Below are positions 1 to 11,405 of a stretch of DNA of 64,000 bases, one piece after another. The stretch comes from Parietaria judaica. Its lineage: Eukaryota > Streptophyta > Magnoliopsida > Rosales > Urticaceae. Where the stretch lies: positions 31,238,555 through 31,302,554 of the forward strand of contig OX940870.1 of NCBI GenBank assembly GCA_954871525.1, in the 5' to 3' direction. Made by a program: the position numbers and the translations under genes. Each line of letters begins with the position of its first letter. Positions within the stretch are counted from its first letter, which is position 1. The notes under the pieces were generated by a model. The model worked only from the letters and a program-made list of their open reading frames with translations, ran no database searches and was not told the origin of the DNA.

Positions 1-1588
1 GGTCCTCCGTATCATCATCATACTCGGCATCGGGGTCGTTGGATTGGTTCCTCGACCTCGTTTCCTAAAAAAACAAAGGAATATTACAAGAGGTTAATAT
101 TAGTTTATAAAATTACAATTATTAAAATTTTAATACGAATGATATTAATTTAATTAAATGTCATATAGTTAAATAAAAAAGTGAACAAAATTAAAAATAA
201 TATTTTTTAAGTGTGGAAATAATTATCAAGCTCTTTTGGACGGATCTCCCCGAAGTTCCACGGCCAGATCGACTGGAAAGGATTCTGTGATCTCGCTTTA
301 AGCCCAAGCTTTTCTAGACAGAACTCCCAGAGGTTCCCAGGCTAGTTTGGAGGAAATTGCAAAACAACCTTATTTAAAAATCAATCTTTCTAAGACACTA
401 TAATCCTTAAAAACTTTATAATTATCACCACACATAAAAAATACTATTTTTAGTTTTTAACTTATTTAATTAACTATTTAAAATTTAACTAAACTAATAT
501 AATATTTTTGAACTTATTAGTTATTAATTATTAAGTAACTTATTATTTATAATTTATTAATTATTAAGTAACTTATTATTAGTTATTAATTATTAAGTAA
601 CTTTTTAATTATTATTTATTAAGTATTAATTATTAGTTAATAGTTATTAATTATTAAGTATTAACTTTTTAAATTTTATTAATTATTATTAAATAAATTA
701 TTATTAGTTATTAATTATTAAGGGACTTATTAATTATTAGTTAAATAATTATTAATTTTTAATATTAAGTATTAGTTAATAGTTATTAGTTATTAAATTT
801 TTTATTTGACTTATTCATTTATTTATTATCTATATGACTATTATTGACTAATGACTACTTATTAAATATTAAGTAAGTAAGTATTTTATATATTATTTAA
901 TTAATTAACTACGTACCTCGAGGGAAACATATTGTTGTTGACGATGTTGTTCGACTTGGTATTGTTGCTCGTGTTGTGCATGGTATTGTTGATCGTTGCT
1001 AAGACTTTGCCATTCCAGAATATTTGAACCTTGATAATTGAGTAAGTTAGTAAAACCACCTTGAACTTGAAAATGAAAACGTAAGCAATGACTTAAGCTA
1101 CCAAGTTGTTATATTTTGTCAATTAAATAATAATACTTGCCTAGCAAGATTTTCTACCGAGCTGTTTTTAAAACTTGATCCTCAAGTTTGAGGATATAAT
1201 AGTAATTGTATACCATGTTTACTACCTATATAAAAGGAGTGTAATATCATGTAATCTTCACAATCTCACTTGTAATATTTCCTCCTCATTCAATTTAAGA
1301 GAATCTTTCTCTCTCTTCTTTTCTTATTCCACCGATATCAAGCCTATCACATTAAACACTTACACATACTCTGTTATATTGTATTCAAAAAGAGAGTGAG
1401 TGGTTGGTGGCATAAGTTCCAAATTATTTTGGAACTAACAGAAAAATTAGTAATTGTTGGTTCAGCCCTATGCCACCGGTACCATATTGATATTGACCAT
1501 AAACCGGTAATGGTTGGCTAGAAGAACCGGGAACATTGTGTTGATTCATAACTCCGACATTATAATTATGTTGACTAAAAGTCGTCAT
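1..1588 (-). pseudogene. 5' part of a probable transposon-encoded gene, truncated by the window edge
   Basis: On the minus strand an ATG at 1588 opens a Ser/Gln/Asn-rich reading frame. A second Gln-rich block (about 925-1098, with residues such as GGFTNLLNYQGSNILEW) ends at a good donor (GTACGT), and the next segment (64-1) starts after a TTTTAG acceptor and continues in the same frame into an acidic stretch (DPDAEYDDDTED). A TATA-like box on the minus strand lies near 1978-1987, with a CT-rich leader. Short N/Q-rich proteins of this style are common as the Myb/SANT partner protein of plant PIF/Harbinger elements, but that assignment is a guess. The first exon's donor is not resolved. The region between the blocks (120-900) is almost pure A/T with repeated TTATTAATTATTAAG motifs. 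Unrecognised gene; transposon origin is likely. Confidence 0.3.
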
Positions 1589-2748
1589 GCTATTAATCGA
1601 CTGCGGCGACAGAATAGTGGATCGTCCTTTTCTTCGGACATCAGGACGTCTTCGAGAACGGTTGTTGCCACTCGATATATTAACGACAAATTAAACTAAT
1701 AATAACGATTAAATAAACTAAATTAATAATAACAACAACTAAATTACTAATAATAACAACTAAAATAAACTAAAACACTAATAATAACAATTAAATAAAC
1801 TAAATTAATAACAACTAAAATACCTAAAAAATATATTAAACTAAAAATAGAGAGTATTTATATAATTATAAAGTAGCTAAATTGTAGCTTAAATTCGGAT
1901 CTTTGAGAGGTTGAGAGAGTTTGAGAGAGTTGGAGATGAAGAGAAGAGGATGTGTGAAAAAAATGAGAGTGGAATGGTGTATTTATAGGGGAAAATGTGT
2001 AGGAATTCGAGTAAGAGGTGTAAATAAGGCTCCAATGGCTATTTTTGAGGGTCCCGGTGCAATTTTACCGTTGCCTCAAACGGTAACAAAATTCTGACGC
2101 GTGTCAGGTACTTTTGCCGCAGACCCTTTAATTTTGCAACGACTCTTTAATCTGAGCCGTTGAGAATGATGCGGACCACGCATGTGTTTTTGTTCCAGTA
2201 TTTGTTTGTTCTTAAATTCATGCAAACGAGACAGAAAATTGACGATGTGTTTGATGTTTGGATATTAGCCTTTGATTTGTTGTGTTTACTAGGCTCCGAC
2301 TAACCATAGATAATCTTTAAATTGTTTCCCGTATTTCAAATTTATTTTTTGGATTTGTAGTTTGGAGTTTGGACTATGGTGAAGTATTGATATGATTTCA
2401 AATTTGTTAATACTCGGTATATATACCATGATACCCTCCATTTCTTTCTATGGTTAGAGTCGTCCAAGGGGGGGCTTGATCTCCACCGCTCCGAATTCCG
2501 GTAATTATTTCGTACTCGATGTATATCTGAATCTGTTATTGCTCTCATTTGAATATGTTCTGGCTTCGTATCGAATTTAGTTTGGTGGTTCTTTACGTAA
2601 TTTTGATTTTATTTGTATGTGTTACGGACCACTGGGTCTGTTAGTCACTTAATCAACCTGCCAGGCATTTGGATTTTAGGAGAACCAAAAGAGGAATTGT
2701 TGTCATTGACGCTTTGAGAAAATGGCTTCAGTATTGGATGATTTTTAG

Positions 2749-3433
2749 TAGGGGTGAAACCGGGTCGGGTACCCGGTTTTTTTGAAGTACCCGGTACCCG
2801 GACCCGGTTTTCGGGTAGTGTAAATTTACTACCTGGTACCCGGTACCCGAAATCCGGGTACTCGAATTTCGGGTACCCAAAATTTCCGGGTAGTTGAAAA
2901 TTGGTACCCGGTTTGGAAATCAAGTTCGGATTTCCAACCGGATCCGGGTTTTTTTACCCGGACCCGATTATTTTTCAATAGAAAAACTAAATTATCTCTA
3001 AATAAACATTACACATGTCTCGTACATAAAAAAACATACATCTATTGTCTAAAATTTAAAATGCATTAAAAAAAACATATGATAAAGCACTTCGAGTTCT
3101 TCCGGCTTTCCATCATCATTTCACCGTCCGCGCATCAAAAAATTCAAAAAAATATTTTAATGAAACCCTAAAATGAGAAATGAAAATGAGATATGAGAGA
3201 TGAGTGTCGAGCCCAAACCCTAAAATATTAAAAAAAAAAATTAAACAAACCGGGTATAAAACCGGGTACCCGGTTTTTAAGATTTCACTACCCGGTACCC
3301 GAACCCGGTTTTAAATCGGGTACCGGGTACCCGGATCCAAATTCCGGATTCAGATTCGGATTCGGGTTTTACATTCGGATACGGATTCGAATTCGGGTTT
3401 TTACTCGGTTTTTTGGTTTTATTTGCACCCCTA
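2749..3433. mobile_element. hAT-type non-autonomous element rich in GGGTACCCGG motifs (copy 1)
   Basis: The element starts TAGGGGTG and ends CACCCCTA, the termini expected of many plant hAT elements. The flanks are near-duplicates (TTTTAGTA at 2743-2750 and 3435-3442), offset by a base or two, so the 8-bp target duplication is imperfect. Both arms consist of degenerate iterations of the palindrome GGGTACCCGG; the centre (about 3000-3230) is AT-rich. It has no transposase. Open frames across it (rich in P, G, R) are by-products of the iterated motif. A relative with a perfect target duplication lies at 48326-48959, which supports the call. Confidence 0.65.
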
Positions 3434-3730
3434 ATTTTAGTATTAGTTGGAGTTGTAGGTGAATATTAATGTATATAATTTTAGTTGTAATACATTACAC
3501 AGAGGTCGATGAATACTTCATTGATAAGAAAATATAATCATCACTTTGACTTACCAGCCCCGCTCATTTCTCGATTTAAATAAAATGGCCTTAACTGGCT
3601 TAGAAATCCTAGAATATCAATGCTGGGTTACAAATTAAATTAAGCTACATACATACCGTGTCCAGTTTCATTCCCAGAAACCTTCACAGCCTAAGTACAT
3701 GAGGATTCATTTAGGTTCTTTAATCACACT

Positions 3731-4476
3731 TGTTAAGGTCGGATTTGGTCAAATCCACTCTCAACTTTACACTTGTCGTTTTCCCATAAAACGACGAAGG
3801 CCGGGGTGGGCGAGATGGCGATGGGCCCTCGGCCCATCGATAGAGAGTAGTGATCGAGGGGGCAGCCCGAGCTCCTCGAGGCTGGTTAGGTTGCGACGGG
3901 CCCACGGCCCATCGGGAGAAGCGATGATCGAGGAGGGGCCTCAAGCCCATTAAGGTCTAGGGTTTCTCTCCAGGATGCGACAAGGAAGTACGGCCTGAGG
4001 GGACCACTGCTGGGTAGTGCGCTCAGGATGTGGCAGGGGGACAACGTTAGTGGAAACGAGCTCTTTTGGCAGCCGTCGAGAATGTCAGAGAGGAGGACCA
4101 CAGAATATTTGAAGGGGGGACCACCAGAAGATCATCCAGGGGATTCGGGCCGAGGAGGTCCGGGCGTCGCTATAAATAGAGAGGGAGCTCCCATTTGAAG
4201 GGGCTGGTCGAGATCGAGAGGAAGGGAGAGAACAGTGTCATCGCATAGTGTTGAGAGAGCCTTTGTGTAACGTATTTGATATTGTTAATCTTAGCTTAGT
4301 CGTATTCTCCTTCGAGGTTCCAAGCTATAAACGGAAGAAACCGATCCCTTTTGTAATCATAATCAATCAAAGATACTCCTTCATTCGTATTATTCGTGTG
4401 TTTGCATTGTGTATTTTTGTGACTGTAAGGTGGTACGAATCGCCCTCTACAACACTCCATTTAGAATATTCAATCA
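3731..4476 (+). mobile_element. Probable solo LTR of a retrotransposon
   Basis: A GC-richer block starts TGTTAAGG and ends TTCAATCA, matching the TG...CA rule. It is flanked by ACACT (3726-3730) and GCACT (4477-4481), a 4/5 match to a 5-bp target duplication. Inside is a TATA box (CTATAAATAGAG near 4170) followed by a GA-rich leader and poly(A)-signal-like AT-rich sequence, the order expected for U3-R-U5. No gag or pol sequence lies next to it. Superfamily is not determinable from the LTR alone. Confidence 0.45.
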
Positions 4477-4481
4477 GCACT

Positions 4482-5541
4482 AATTGAGTTTAGCATAATT
4501 ATTTTAAATTGCCAATGTCTGGTAATAACAATTTTGTGCACAAACTCTCTCTCTCTCTCCAAGGTATTTCGAGCTTTTTAGATTCGATATGTGTACGCAT
4601 AGATGTAGCTTTGTATGTATCTTTTGAGATTCTATGATGTTTTTTCTTTTTCCTTCTTTTTCCGCTGAAATGATCGCAAATCAATGAAGCAATAGCTTAC
4701 GATTGCTGTTGATTGTTAGTTTCTCAGGGAAATTGTGAAAATTTTAAGTTTCATTGAAGGTTGTTTTCGTGCTTCATTGTGAAGTCCTCTTTATAATATT
4801 GAAACTATTTATTCAGGGTGTTGATCCGATATTATACTGCATAAAAGGATGGGTACATCAATGAGGTTTTTGTAAAATAATATTATATAAATTTTTCTTA
4901 TTTATTAGTAAATTTGATTCGAAAGGGAAAAAATATCGGGTTTTTATGGATTTTTATAGGTAGTTATGGGTATGTGCGGTATGTGGCATGGCCACAGTGT
5001 TTCTGTTTCTGAGGTTTAAATAGAATGGGGTCATTTAATGTCAATTTTTGTGTGTGTGAAAACCCTCATATTTTACAAACAAAATATCCAATGGAAGATT
5101 GTGATTGAAATTTTTACTTATTATGCGTTATTGAATATAGGTGAAAATATCTCATTTTGTATTTTTTGTGACGCACTCTTTTTTATTTTATGGAAAAGAA
5201 ACTATTCCAACGTGCTAAAATATTCCATGTTTTGAAAAGTACGCTTTAACTTTTTTCAAGTATACTTTTTTTTTATTCTCCATAAGTAATAAGAAATATT
5301 GAAAAAATTGACATCTACAGATTTGTGAGCCACAGACTTACGATCTCACTATAAATTATTTACAAACATAATTTAATTAGTTTGTGATACTTATAAGAAT
5401 TGACTACTTATCTTAATTAAATTATGCAGTTACAAAAAGCAGCCCATCAAACTCTAGCACTTTTGAAATGTATGACAAACACTTATTAGTAGAATGATAC
5501 ATATGTATGTATGTGTGTGTATAGATATGTACATATTTATA
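4482..5541. other. Intergenic, no gene seen
   Basis: AT-rich sequence with short CT runs and no coding frame that I can support. Ends in a TATG/TATA-rich stretch that supplies the 9-bp target of the following element. Confidence 0.6.
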
Positions 5542-5550
5542 TATGTATAA

Positions 5551-6540
5551 GGGTAAACTGCGGCTAATGTACCCAATGTTTGATTTTCTGCGGATTATGT
5601 ACACAATGTTTATTTTCGGCGGCTAATGTACCCAATGTTTGATCCGTTAGATATTTTCGTGTTTTCCGTCAGTTAACCGTTAGAGATGATTCCTCCTCTA
5701 TAGGTACACTTTTCGTATTTTTGACATAACTCACTCATTTTTTGTCCAAATTTTATGCACTACATATGGTTGGAAAGATAAGAGATAGATCTACAACTTT
5801 GGTGTTTTAAGTTTTGTAAAATAAGTTTTAGAAAAATACGAAATTTCAAATACAATGTAAAATTGGAGATAGTTTAATTCAAAATATTTGATTCGAGAAA
5901 ATTTTAATATACTTAATGACTTTTTATGATGTAACGTAAAACTAAAAAGTTATAGATAAGTTTTTTATCTTTCTAACGGGTGTTTATTTATAAATTTGTG
6001 ACAAAAAATGTGTGAGTTATGCCAAAAATATGAAATATGTGATGTAAAATAATCTTTCCTATTTTTGGCATAACTCACTCATTTTTTGTCCAAAATTTAT
6101 AAATAAACACCCGTTGGAAAGATAAAACATTTATCTACAACTTTTTAGTTTTACGTTTCATCATAAAAAATCATTAAGTATATTAAAATTTGCTCTAAAC
6201 AAATATTTTGGATTAAACTAATGTCCAGTTTTACGTTGTAATTAAAATTTCATATTTTTCAAAACCTATTTTTACAAAACTTAAAATTCCAAAGTTGTAG
6301 ATCTATCTCTTATCTTTCCAACCATATGTCGTGCATAAAATTTGGACAAAATATGAGTGAGTTATGTCAAAAATACGAAAAGTGTACCTATAGAGGAGGA
6401 ATCATCTCTAACGGTCAACTGACGGAAAACACGAAAATATCTAACGGATCAAACATTGGGTACATTAGCCGCCGAAAATAAACATTGTGTACATAATCCG
6501 CAGAAAATCAAACATTGGGTACATTAGCCACAGTTTACCC
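5551..6540. mobile_element. Mutator-like foldback element, near-perfect 990-bp palindrome
   Basis: The element begins GGGTAAACTG and ends CAGTTTACCC. It is flanked by identical 9-bp direct repeats TATGTATAA (5542-5550 and 6541-6549), the target size of Mutator-like elements. The two arms (about 480 bp each) are inverted copies nearly to the centre at about 6045; over the outer 160 bp I see only about two mismatches. Each arm's outer part repeats a GTACCCAATGTTTGAT-like module. There is no transposase, so it depends on an autonomous partner. If transcribed it would form a long double-stranded hairpin and could feed small-RNA production. The near identity of arms suggests recent origin or gene conversion. 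Confidence 0.85.
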
Positions 6541-6549
6541 TATGTATAA

Positions 6550-7004
6550 ATATGAAGAATACTTCCATTTTGGGGACTGATTTGTACATACTTATCAGTC
6601 CGGGATTTTTTATTCCCCGGACCCGGACTGATTTGTATCCTGGTTTTTTAATATATATATATATATAAGTCAGACACGGATGGTTTTTTGAGATAGATTT
6701 TGGGGACTACTCAAAGCTACTTTCTGTTTATAAACACTTTATTTCATTTTCTCAATGTACGACAAAAAACATATAAAGAGTTTTAACCGCTAGCTAGTTC
6801 AATAATTGAGCGGTAAAAGTGAAAGGCTTCACTTTTAGCCGGATAGTTGGAAAATATTTGGCTGAATGTTTATCATCTATTTATACCATTCAAACCCTTT
6901 ATTTTTAGCCACTCAGTTGAGAAATGCATGGTTGAAAGTAACACTTTCAGGTGCCTGTTTTCGAACTGAGCCATTGAAAGTTTGATTTCTTGGTGTTAAT
7001 CCTA
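6550..7004. other. Intergenic, no gene seen
   Basis: AT-rich spacer with a short TA run near 6651-6666 and a GC-richer patch (about 6598-6640, CCCGGACCCGG) that looks like a transposon remnant. Homology to the minus-strand OSC gene starts at about 7005. Confidence 0.5.
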
Positions 7005-7083
7005 TTACATTTGTTGAATTCGCTATATATATAATTATGTAATATTTGGAGTATAAATATTGTGTTTTGTGTTGCTCATTTAG

Positions 7084-8367
7084 TGGCTCAACCCTGTGGA
7101 GTTTTTGGAAGATCTCGTCATCGAGTACGAGTAAGTAAATATATGATATTATCAACTCTCTCAATATTAAAAAAGTAAAATAAAATGGCTTCATAATGAA
7201 GATAGATAAGTTCTAACCTGTCAAGATGGTTGCAGGTACATAGACTGTACGTTATCGTCGATCCAAGCATTGAATCTGTTCAAGAAGTTGCATACCGGGC
7301 ACCGAACTAAAGAGGTCGACAAATTCCGAAAACTACCTTGAAGACGTACAAATGCCCGACGGGTCTTGGTACGGAAACTGGGGAATCTGCTTCGTGTCTG
7401 GCACGTGGTTCTCGATCAGAGGATTAGAGGCTGCTGGGCGTCACTACCACAACTGCCAAGCTATCCGGAAAGGTGTTGACTTCTTATTCGCCACTCAAAG
7501 GGCCGAGAGTTACACTTCGTGCACTAATTAGGTATTGAATTCCGTCAACAAAACTAGCCAAGCTAGTTTACTAGCTAGCTAGTAAAAAAATTATTTTAAA
7601 TTTATAAGAGAAAATTTCTAATTTTCACAAAAAAAATAATTCTTTTGTTGTTATATAACTTCATATATATATATATATATATATATCTCACTCGAACTTG
7701 GTCCAAATTGCACTGGGGATGATGGGTTTAATCCACGGTAGACAGGTAACAAATAACGATAACATCATTTTTTTCTTTCCTGGATATCACTACTTGCAAA
7801 GTTTGTATTTATCTATTTATATTTTATTTTATAATATATATATATATTTTTAACTAATTGATTGTGTAGGCCGAGAGAGACCCATTTCCCATCCACCGCG
7901 CAGCTAAACTACTTATTAATTCTCAGCTTGCAAATGGAGACTTTCCACAACAGGTATTGGATTTTTTGTTCCCTCATAATTTATGAAGGATAAGAATTAA
8001 AAAAATGGCCATAACAAATTGTGAAAGTCTTGTTTTTCACTAGTTAAAATAGAAATAAGATTTCTTTTCTAGAAAATAATTAGAAAATCCAAATAAACAC
8101 TTGAGAGTGGTTGAACTACGAATTGGAGGTATGTAGGAATTAATTTACAACAAAAATATAAAAAGAATAATTATTTAGTATAAATTAACATCTGATATAT
8201 ATAACTTAAAACTTACGATGTTTATTAATAGACTCTTAACTTATTGACAGGAACTTATGAGAGTTTTCATGAGGAATTGCATGCTGCATTATGCAGCGTA
8301 CATGAATATTTTTCCCATTTGGGCACTCACCGAGTATCTTAATTTAGTCCATTTACCTTCTCAATGA
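7084..8367 (+). pseudogene. 3' half of a broken oxidosqualene cyclase gene
   Basis: Five exons matching the last five of the OSC gene at 12016-16538 are recognisable: 7084-7130 ([16 protein letters not shown]), 7236-7531, 7689-7745, 7870-7953 and 8251-8367 (ends HLPSQ then stop). Damage is clear in the second: an 11-bp deletion near 7320 shifts the frame, a 15-bp deletion removes the DDGGW part of a QW repeat near 7500, and the lysine codon before the donor has become TAG. The third exon has lost its first 24 bases, replaced by an (AT)n run. The first seven exons, including the DCTAE catalytic motif, are absent. Introns and 3' UTR also match the other gene, so this is a DNA-level inverted duplication and not a retrocopy. 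Confidence 0.93.
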
Positions 8368-8570
8368 ACTACAATAATGAAAACAAAAATACTATATTTC
8401 AGAGTGGAGTGTAAAATGTAATAAGAATTTACATATACGTGTGCGTATAGACTTTACAAAGCAAGTGAGCAAAATGGGGCAATGCTCTTGATTTGTATGA
8501 AATCTACAACAACAAAAAAGTGAAGAATTGATATCGCTACTCTTCCTTTGACATCTCTTAATATATAAGT

Positions 8571-8622
8571 GTCCCACATGGGATTCGTACTAAAGACATG
8601 TGCAACCAATGAGACTATAAAA
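8571..8622 (+). promoter_or_regulatory. Plant snRNA promoter: upstream sequence element plus TATA box
   Basis: GTCCCACATGG at 8571-8581 matches the plant upstream sequence element (RTCCCACATCG) with one mismatch. TATAAAA follows at 8616-8622, about 34 bp after the element, and the U1 5' end is about 30 bp further. In plants this wider USE-TATA spacing is typical of RNA polymerase II snRNA genes; polymerase III snRNA genes have it about 10 bp shorter. Confidence 0.85.
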
Positions 8623-8646
8623 CCAAGACAATGGGTAATTGGTCAA

Positions 8647-8810
8647 GTACTTACCTGGGCGGGGTCAATGGGCGATCAAGAAGGCCCATGGCCTAGGGAT
8701 GGTGACCTCCATTGCACACCGGAGGGGTGCCTCGCTATGGTCTCCCCACTGAGGGAGAGCCAACGTCGTTATTTGTGGCAGCGGGGGCCTGCGTTCGCGC
8801 GGCCCCTACC
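8647..8810 (+). ncRNA. U1: U1 spliceosomal snRNA
   Basis: The 164-nt sequence carries the U1 landmarks in order. The 5' end GTACTTACCTG pairs with 5' splice sites (only the first base differs from the usual A). Stem-loop I has stem ATGGGC/GCCCAT closing loop GATCAAGAAG, the U1-70K site. Stem-loop II contains ATTGCAC, the U1A site. An Sm-site-like TTATTTGTGG is followed by a GC-rich terminal hairpin closed by a TTCG tetraloop and ending GGCCCCTACC. With the promoter at the right distance it looks expressible. A weak 3'-box-like AGTTTTAAA follows near 8818. The 89-codon open frame across it is not a gene. It sits between the OSC pseudogene and the intact minus-strand OSC gene. Confidence 0.92.
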
Positions 8811-9169
8811 AATCCTAGTTTTAAATTTACAAAAATAATTAGGGTCATTTGCGGTAAAAGTAAAAGTTTTTTAATTTCCTTTGGATGAAAAAGGTACTAT
8901 TGAGTACTAAGTTATTTTTTAGAAAACTCACTAAATGCTCAAAATAGTTTAAAAGAAATGCCCATAGTTTCAACTAATTTATCCCTCAACTAATTTATCC
9001 CATTAATAAATTTTTTTGGACTATTAATTTTTGTATAATATTTATTAATAATATATTTTAATTTCAAAATTACTTTTTCCTATAATTATGATTGACAATT
9101 TATACCTATTAATTAGGAAATCATATGATTCTGATATTTTTCAAAAATATACATCACGTTCACAACCAT

Positions 9170-9590
9170 GGTGAAGCCTCCAAGTTCTTCAATGGCGTGA
9201 AGCCTCCAAGCTCGTCAATGGCACTCCTATCAAAGCATACTCGCTGCCTCTGATTCTCTCCCGGGTTTTGCTACCTCGCTCAAGATCATAGGTTCACGAA
9301 CGTTCTTGCTCACATCCATGGCGGTCCTGTCCAGAATCACACCCCAAAAGAAGCAGAGTGTCTCCTCCTTCCGTCGCGCCGTCGCCGCCATCCGTTACGC
9401 ACCCGACCGCCGAAGATTTGCCTTTCTCTCTCGTTCTCCGTCGCCGACCGCCGAAGCGTCCCGCACCACATCCTCGGCGAGGTCGACCCGCTCTCCCGTG
9501 CCGAGAAGACCCGCTCCGAGTTCCGCTCCCTCGTCGGGAAAACCATCTCCGAGATCGTCTCGAACCTCTTCCTCGTGCAGGGTATTTAAT
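9170..9590 (+). pseudogene. Unidentified coding-like fragment, GC-rich
   Basis: A GC-rich island in AT-rich DNA. One frame ends with residues like LGEVDPLSRAEKTR and KTISEIVSNLFLVQ just before a GTATTTAA donor-like site at about 9580, which looks like a real exon end. Upstream the frame is interrupted. Several long open frames on both strands here are GC-composition by-products. I do not recognise the protein. It could be a decayed gene or a piece carried by a transposon. Confidence 0.3.
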
Positions 9591-9603
9591 GTTACTGATA
9601 TGT

Positions 9604-9833
9604 GTTCGGGTTCTTAAGAATAACACTATAATCGTAATTCTAATATAGAATCGTAAATGTAATTATAGTTACAATTATGTAAATGTAATTATAGTAACAA
9701 TTACGTAAATGTATCTGAGTTCGGGTGTTTTGGGATAGAAACACTATAGTCGTAATTCTAGTTACAGAATCGTAAATGTAATTATAGTTACAATTACGGA
9801 AATATAATTAGGAACGGGTAACTCATTTTACAT
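9604..9833. repeat. 115-bp tandem duplication
   Basis: Two direct copies (9604-9718 and 9719-9833) each begin GTTCGGG and contain GAATCGTAAATGTAATTATA. They diverge by scattered substitutions. Further shorter repeats of TGTAATTATAGTTACA continue to about 9940. Confidence 0.7.
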
Positions 9834-10289
9834 ATACATAACTATAATTACGAATAAGTAACTCATATTACATACATGTAAATATAACTACATTTACCAA
9901 CAATGTGTAATTATAGTTACATTATTTACCAATAATGTCTAACTAAAAAGATTTTTTTCTCATTTGCTTGATAATTTTCAGCGCTTATATATTACAATTA
10001 ATTTAATTTTGACGTTGAATTATTATTTCCAGCATATCATTCAAAAAGTTTAACTACAGTCCTTACTTTTGCTACAAAAATAGGAAGATTAATTAATTTA
10101 TAATAAAAGAAAGAAATTTGTATTTAAATAGCATGGATGAATCCTTATTGTTGCTACAATTAAGGATGATTATTTATTTGTTAATTATTTGATATTAAAA
10201 AAAGGGGTATATTGGTCCATATTTCAATTAGTTTGTGCTTTTAATTACCAAAAATAAATTTGGACATTTTTTTGAAACCTTAAGTCACA

Positions 10290-10757
10290 AATGGGCCTCG
10301 GCAAGGACTCGAGCACCGGGATCACCAATATGGCCGCCTCCGTGAGCCACACTTGCAAGAAATCTAAGGAGCCGTTGTCTACAGAGTCTCTGGGCGGCCT
10401 AGCCCGACGACAAAAGCCTTGCCCAGATGTTGATTCTCGCGAAGACCAACCCCCAACCCCATGGTCAATTTAAACCCTTTTCCCAGTTCACCTTGGAAAT
10501 CCGCTTCGGATAAGAGCGTGAGCTGGTCCGGGCTTTGGTTGCAAGAGCTTTGGGTTGCTTGAATGGGAAGAAATCGGGCCGTTGGTGATGCCAGGGAAGA
10601 ACGTGCCTGTGGTAACGAGCACATTGAACATCGACGAGCCGTACGGTGAATTCATAGCCGCCATCGGAGACGAAGATTTGTTCGGGCTCTCTCCTTTGAC
10701 TTTGATTTTTGGGGGTTTAATTTCTTTGTGTTGGATTTGCACACAGAGAAGATATTG
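10290..10757 (+). pseudogene. Unidentified coding-like fragments
   Basis: A second GC-richer island. Two frames look protein-like: 10291-10473 (starts MGLGKDSSTGITNMAA) and about 10535-10757 (includes FGLLEWEEIGPLVMPGK and VTSTLNIDEPYGEF). They lie in different frames with stops between them, so the segment is broken or retains intron sequence. I cannot assign a family. The minus-strand open frame over the same bases is a shadow. Confidence 0.25.
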
Positions 10758-11081
10758 AAAGAAAAAAAAATACTAAAATTTAAAAATGACGTGGCGTGTC
10801 CTCGTGACTGTCAACGGTTCCATGTCATCGATTGACTAACCGACATTCACTTAATCGGATAGAATCTTGGGAATTTGTGATCAATTGATATTTTTGCCGC
10901 AGTTATTTTCCATGACATCATGCCTGAAGAAAATTGAAAACCTTGACCACTTTTGTGGCAAATTACCCAAATACTTTATGAAAATGTGGCCGACGTACGT
11001 TTTTTATTTATTTCGATTTTCCTTTTTCTCTCTATATATTTTTTTGTAAGAAAAAAAAACTAGGTAAATCGATAATGCAAG

Positions 11082-11405
11082 AGTATTTAATCTGGTATCT
11101 CTCAAGTGCATTATCCCTCTTTTTTATACCTATATAGTTTTAATTTTATTACCATACAAAATTCTAAGACTTCATAATTTTAATTTGAAAACTCGGATTG
11201 ACTTCTTAAAATTATAGTTGGAAAGCTTTTGAACAGAGGAATCGATAAGTAATCCGGTATCTCTCAAATCCATTATCCCTCTTTTTTATACCTATATAGT
11301 TTTAATTTTGTTAACATACAAAATTCTAAGACTTCATAACTTTAATTTGAAAACTCGGATTGACTTCTTAAAATTACAGTTGGATGCTTTTGAAGAGAGG
11401 AATCT
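11082..11405. repeat. 162-bp tandem duplication
   Basis: Two direct copies, with offset 162 bp measured from GGTATCTCTCAA at 11094 and 11256. Each contains CATTATCCCTCTTTTTTATA and ends in a run like GAAAACTCGGATTGACTTCT. The copies differ by an 11-bp indel near the start and scattered changes. There is no coding potential. Confidence 0.8.

Noticed and set aside
2645..2923. Pro/Gly-rich 92-codon minus-strand frame
   Set aside because: It is a translation of the iterated GGGTACCCGG motif of a hAT element.
5551..6540. MicroRNA precursor
   Set aside because: The hairpin is far too long and too perfect; its 9-bp target duplications identify it as a transposon.
8569..8838. 89-codon open frame on plus strand
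   Set aside because: It coincides with the U1 snRNA gene and its promoter; the frame is accidental.
9294..9648. Several overlapping Arg/Ser-rich open frames on both strands
   Set aside because: They arise from GC-rich composition; at most one frame can be real and none has recognised motifs.
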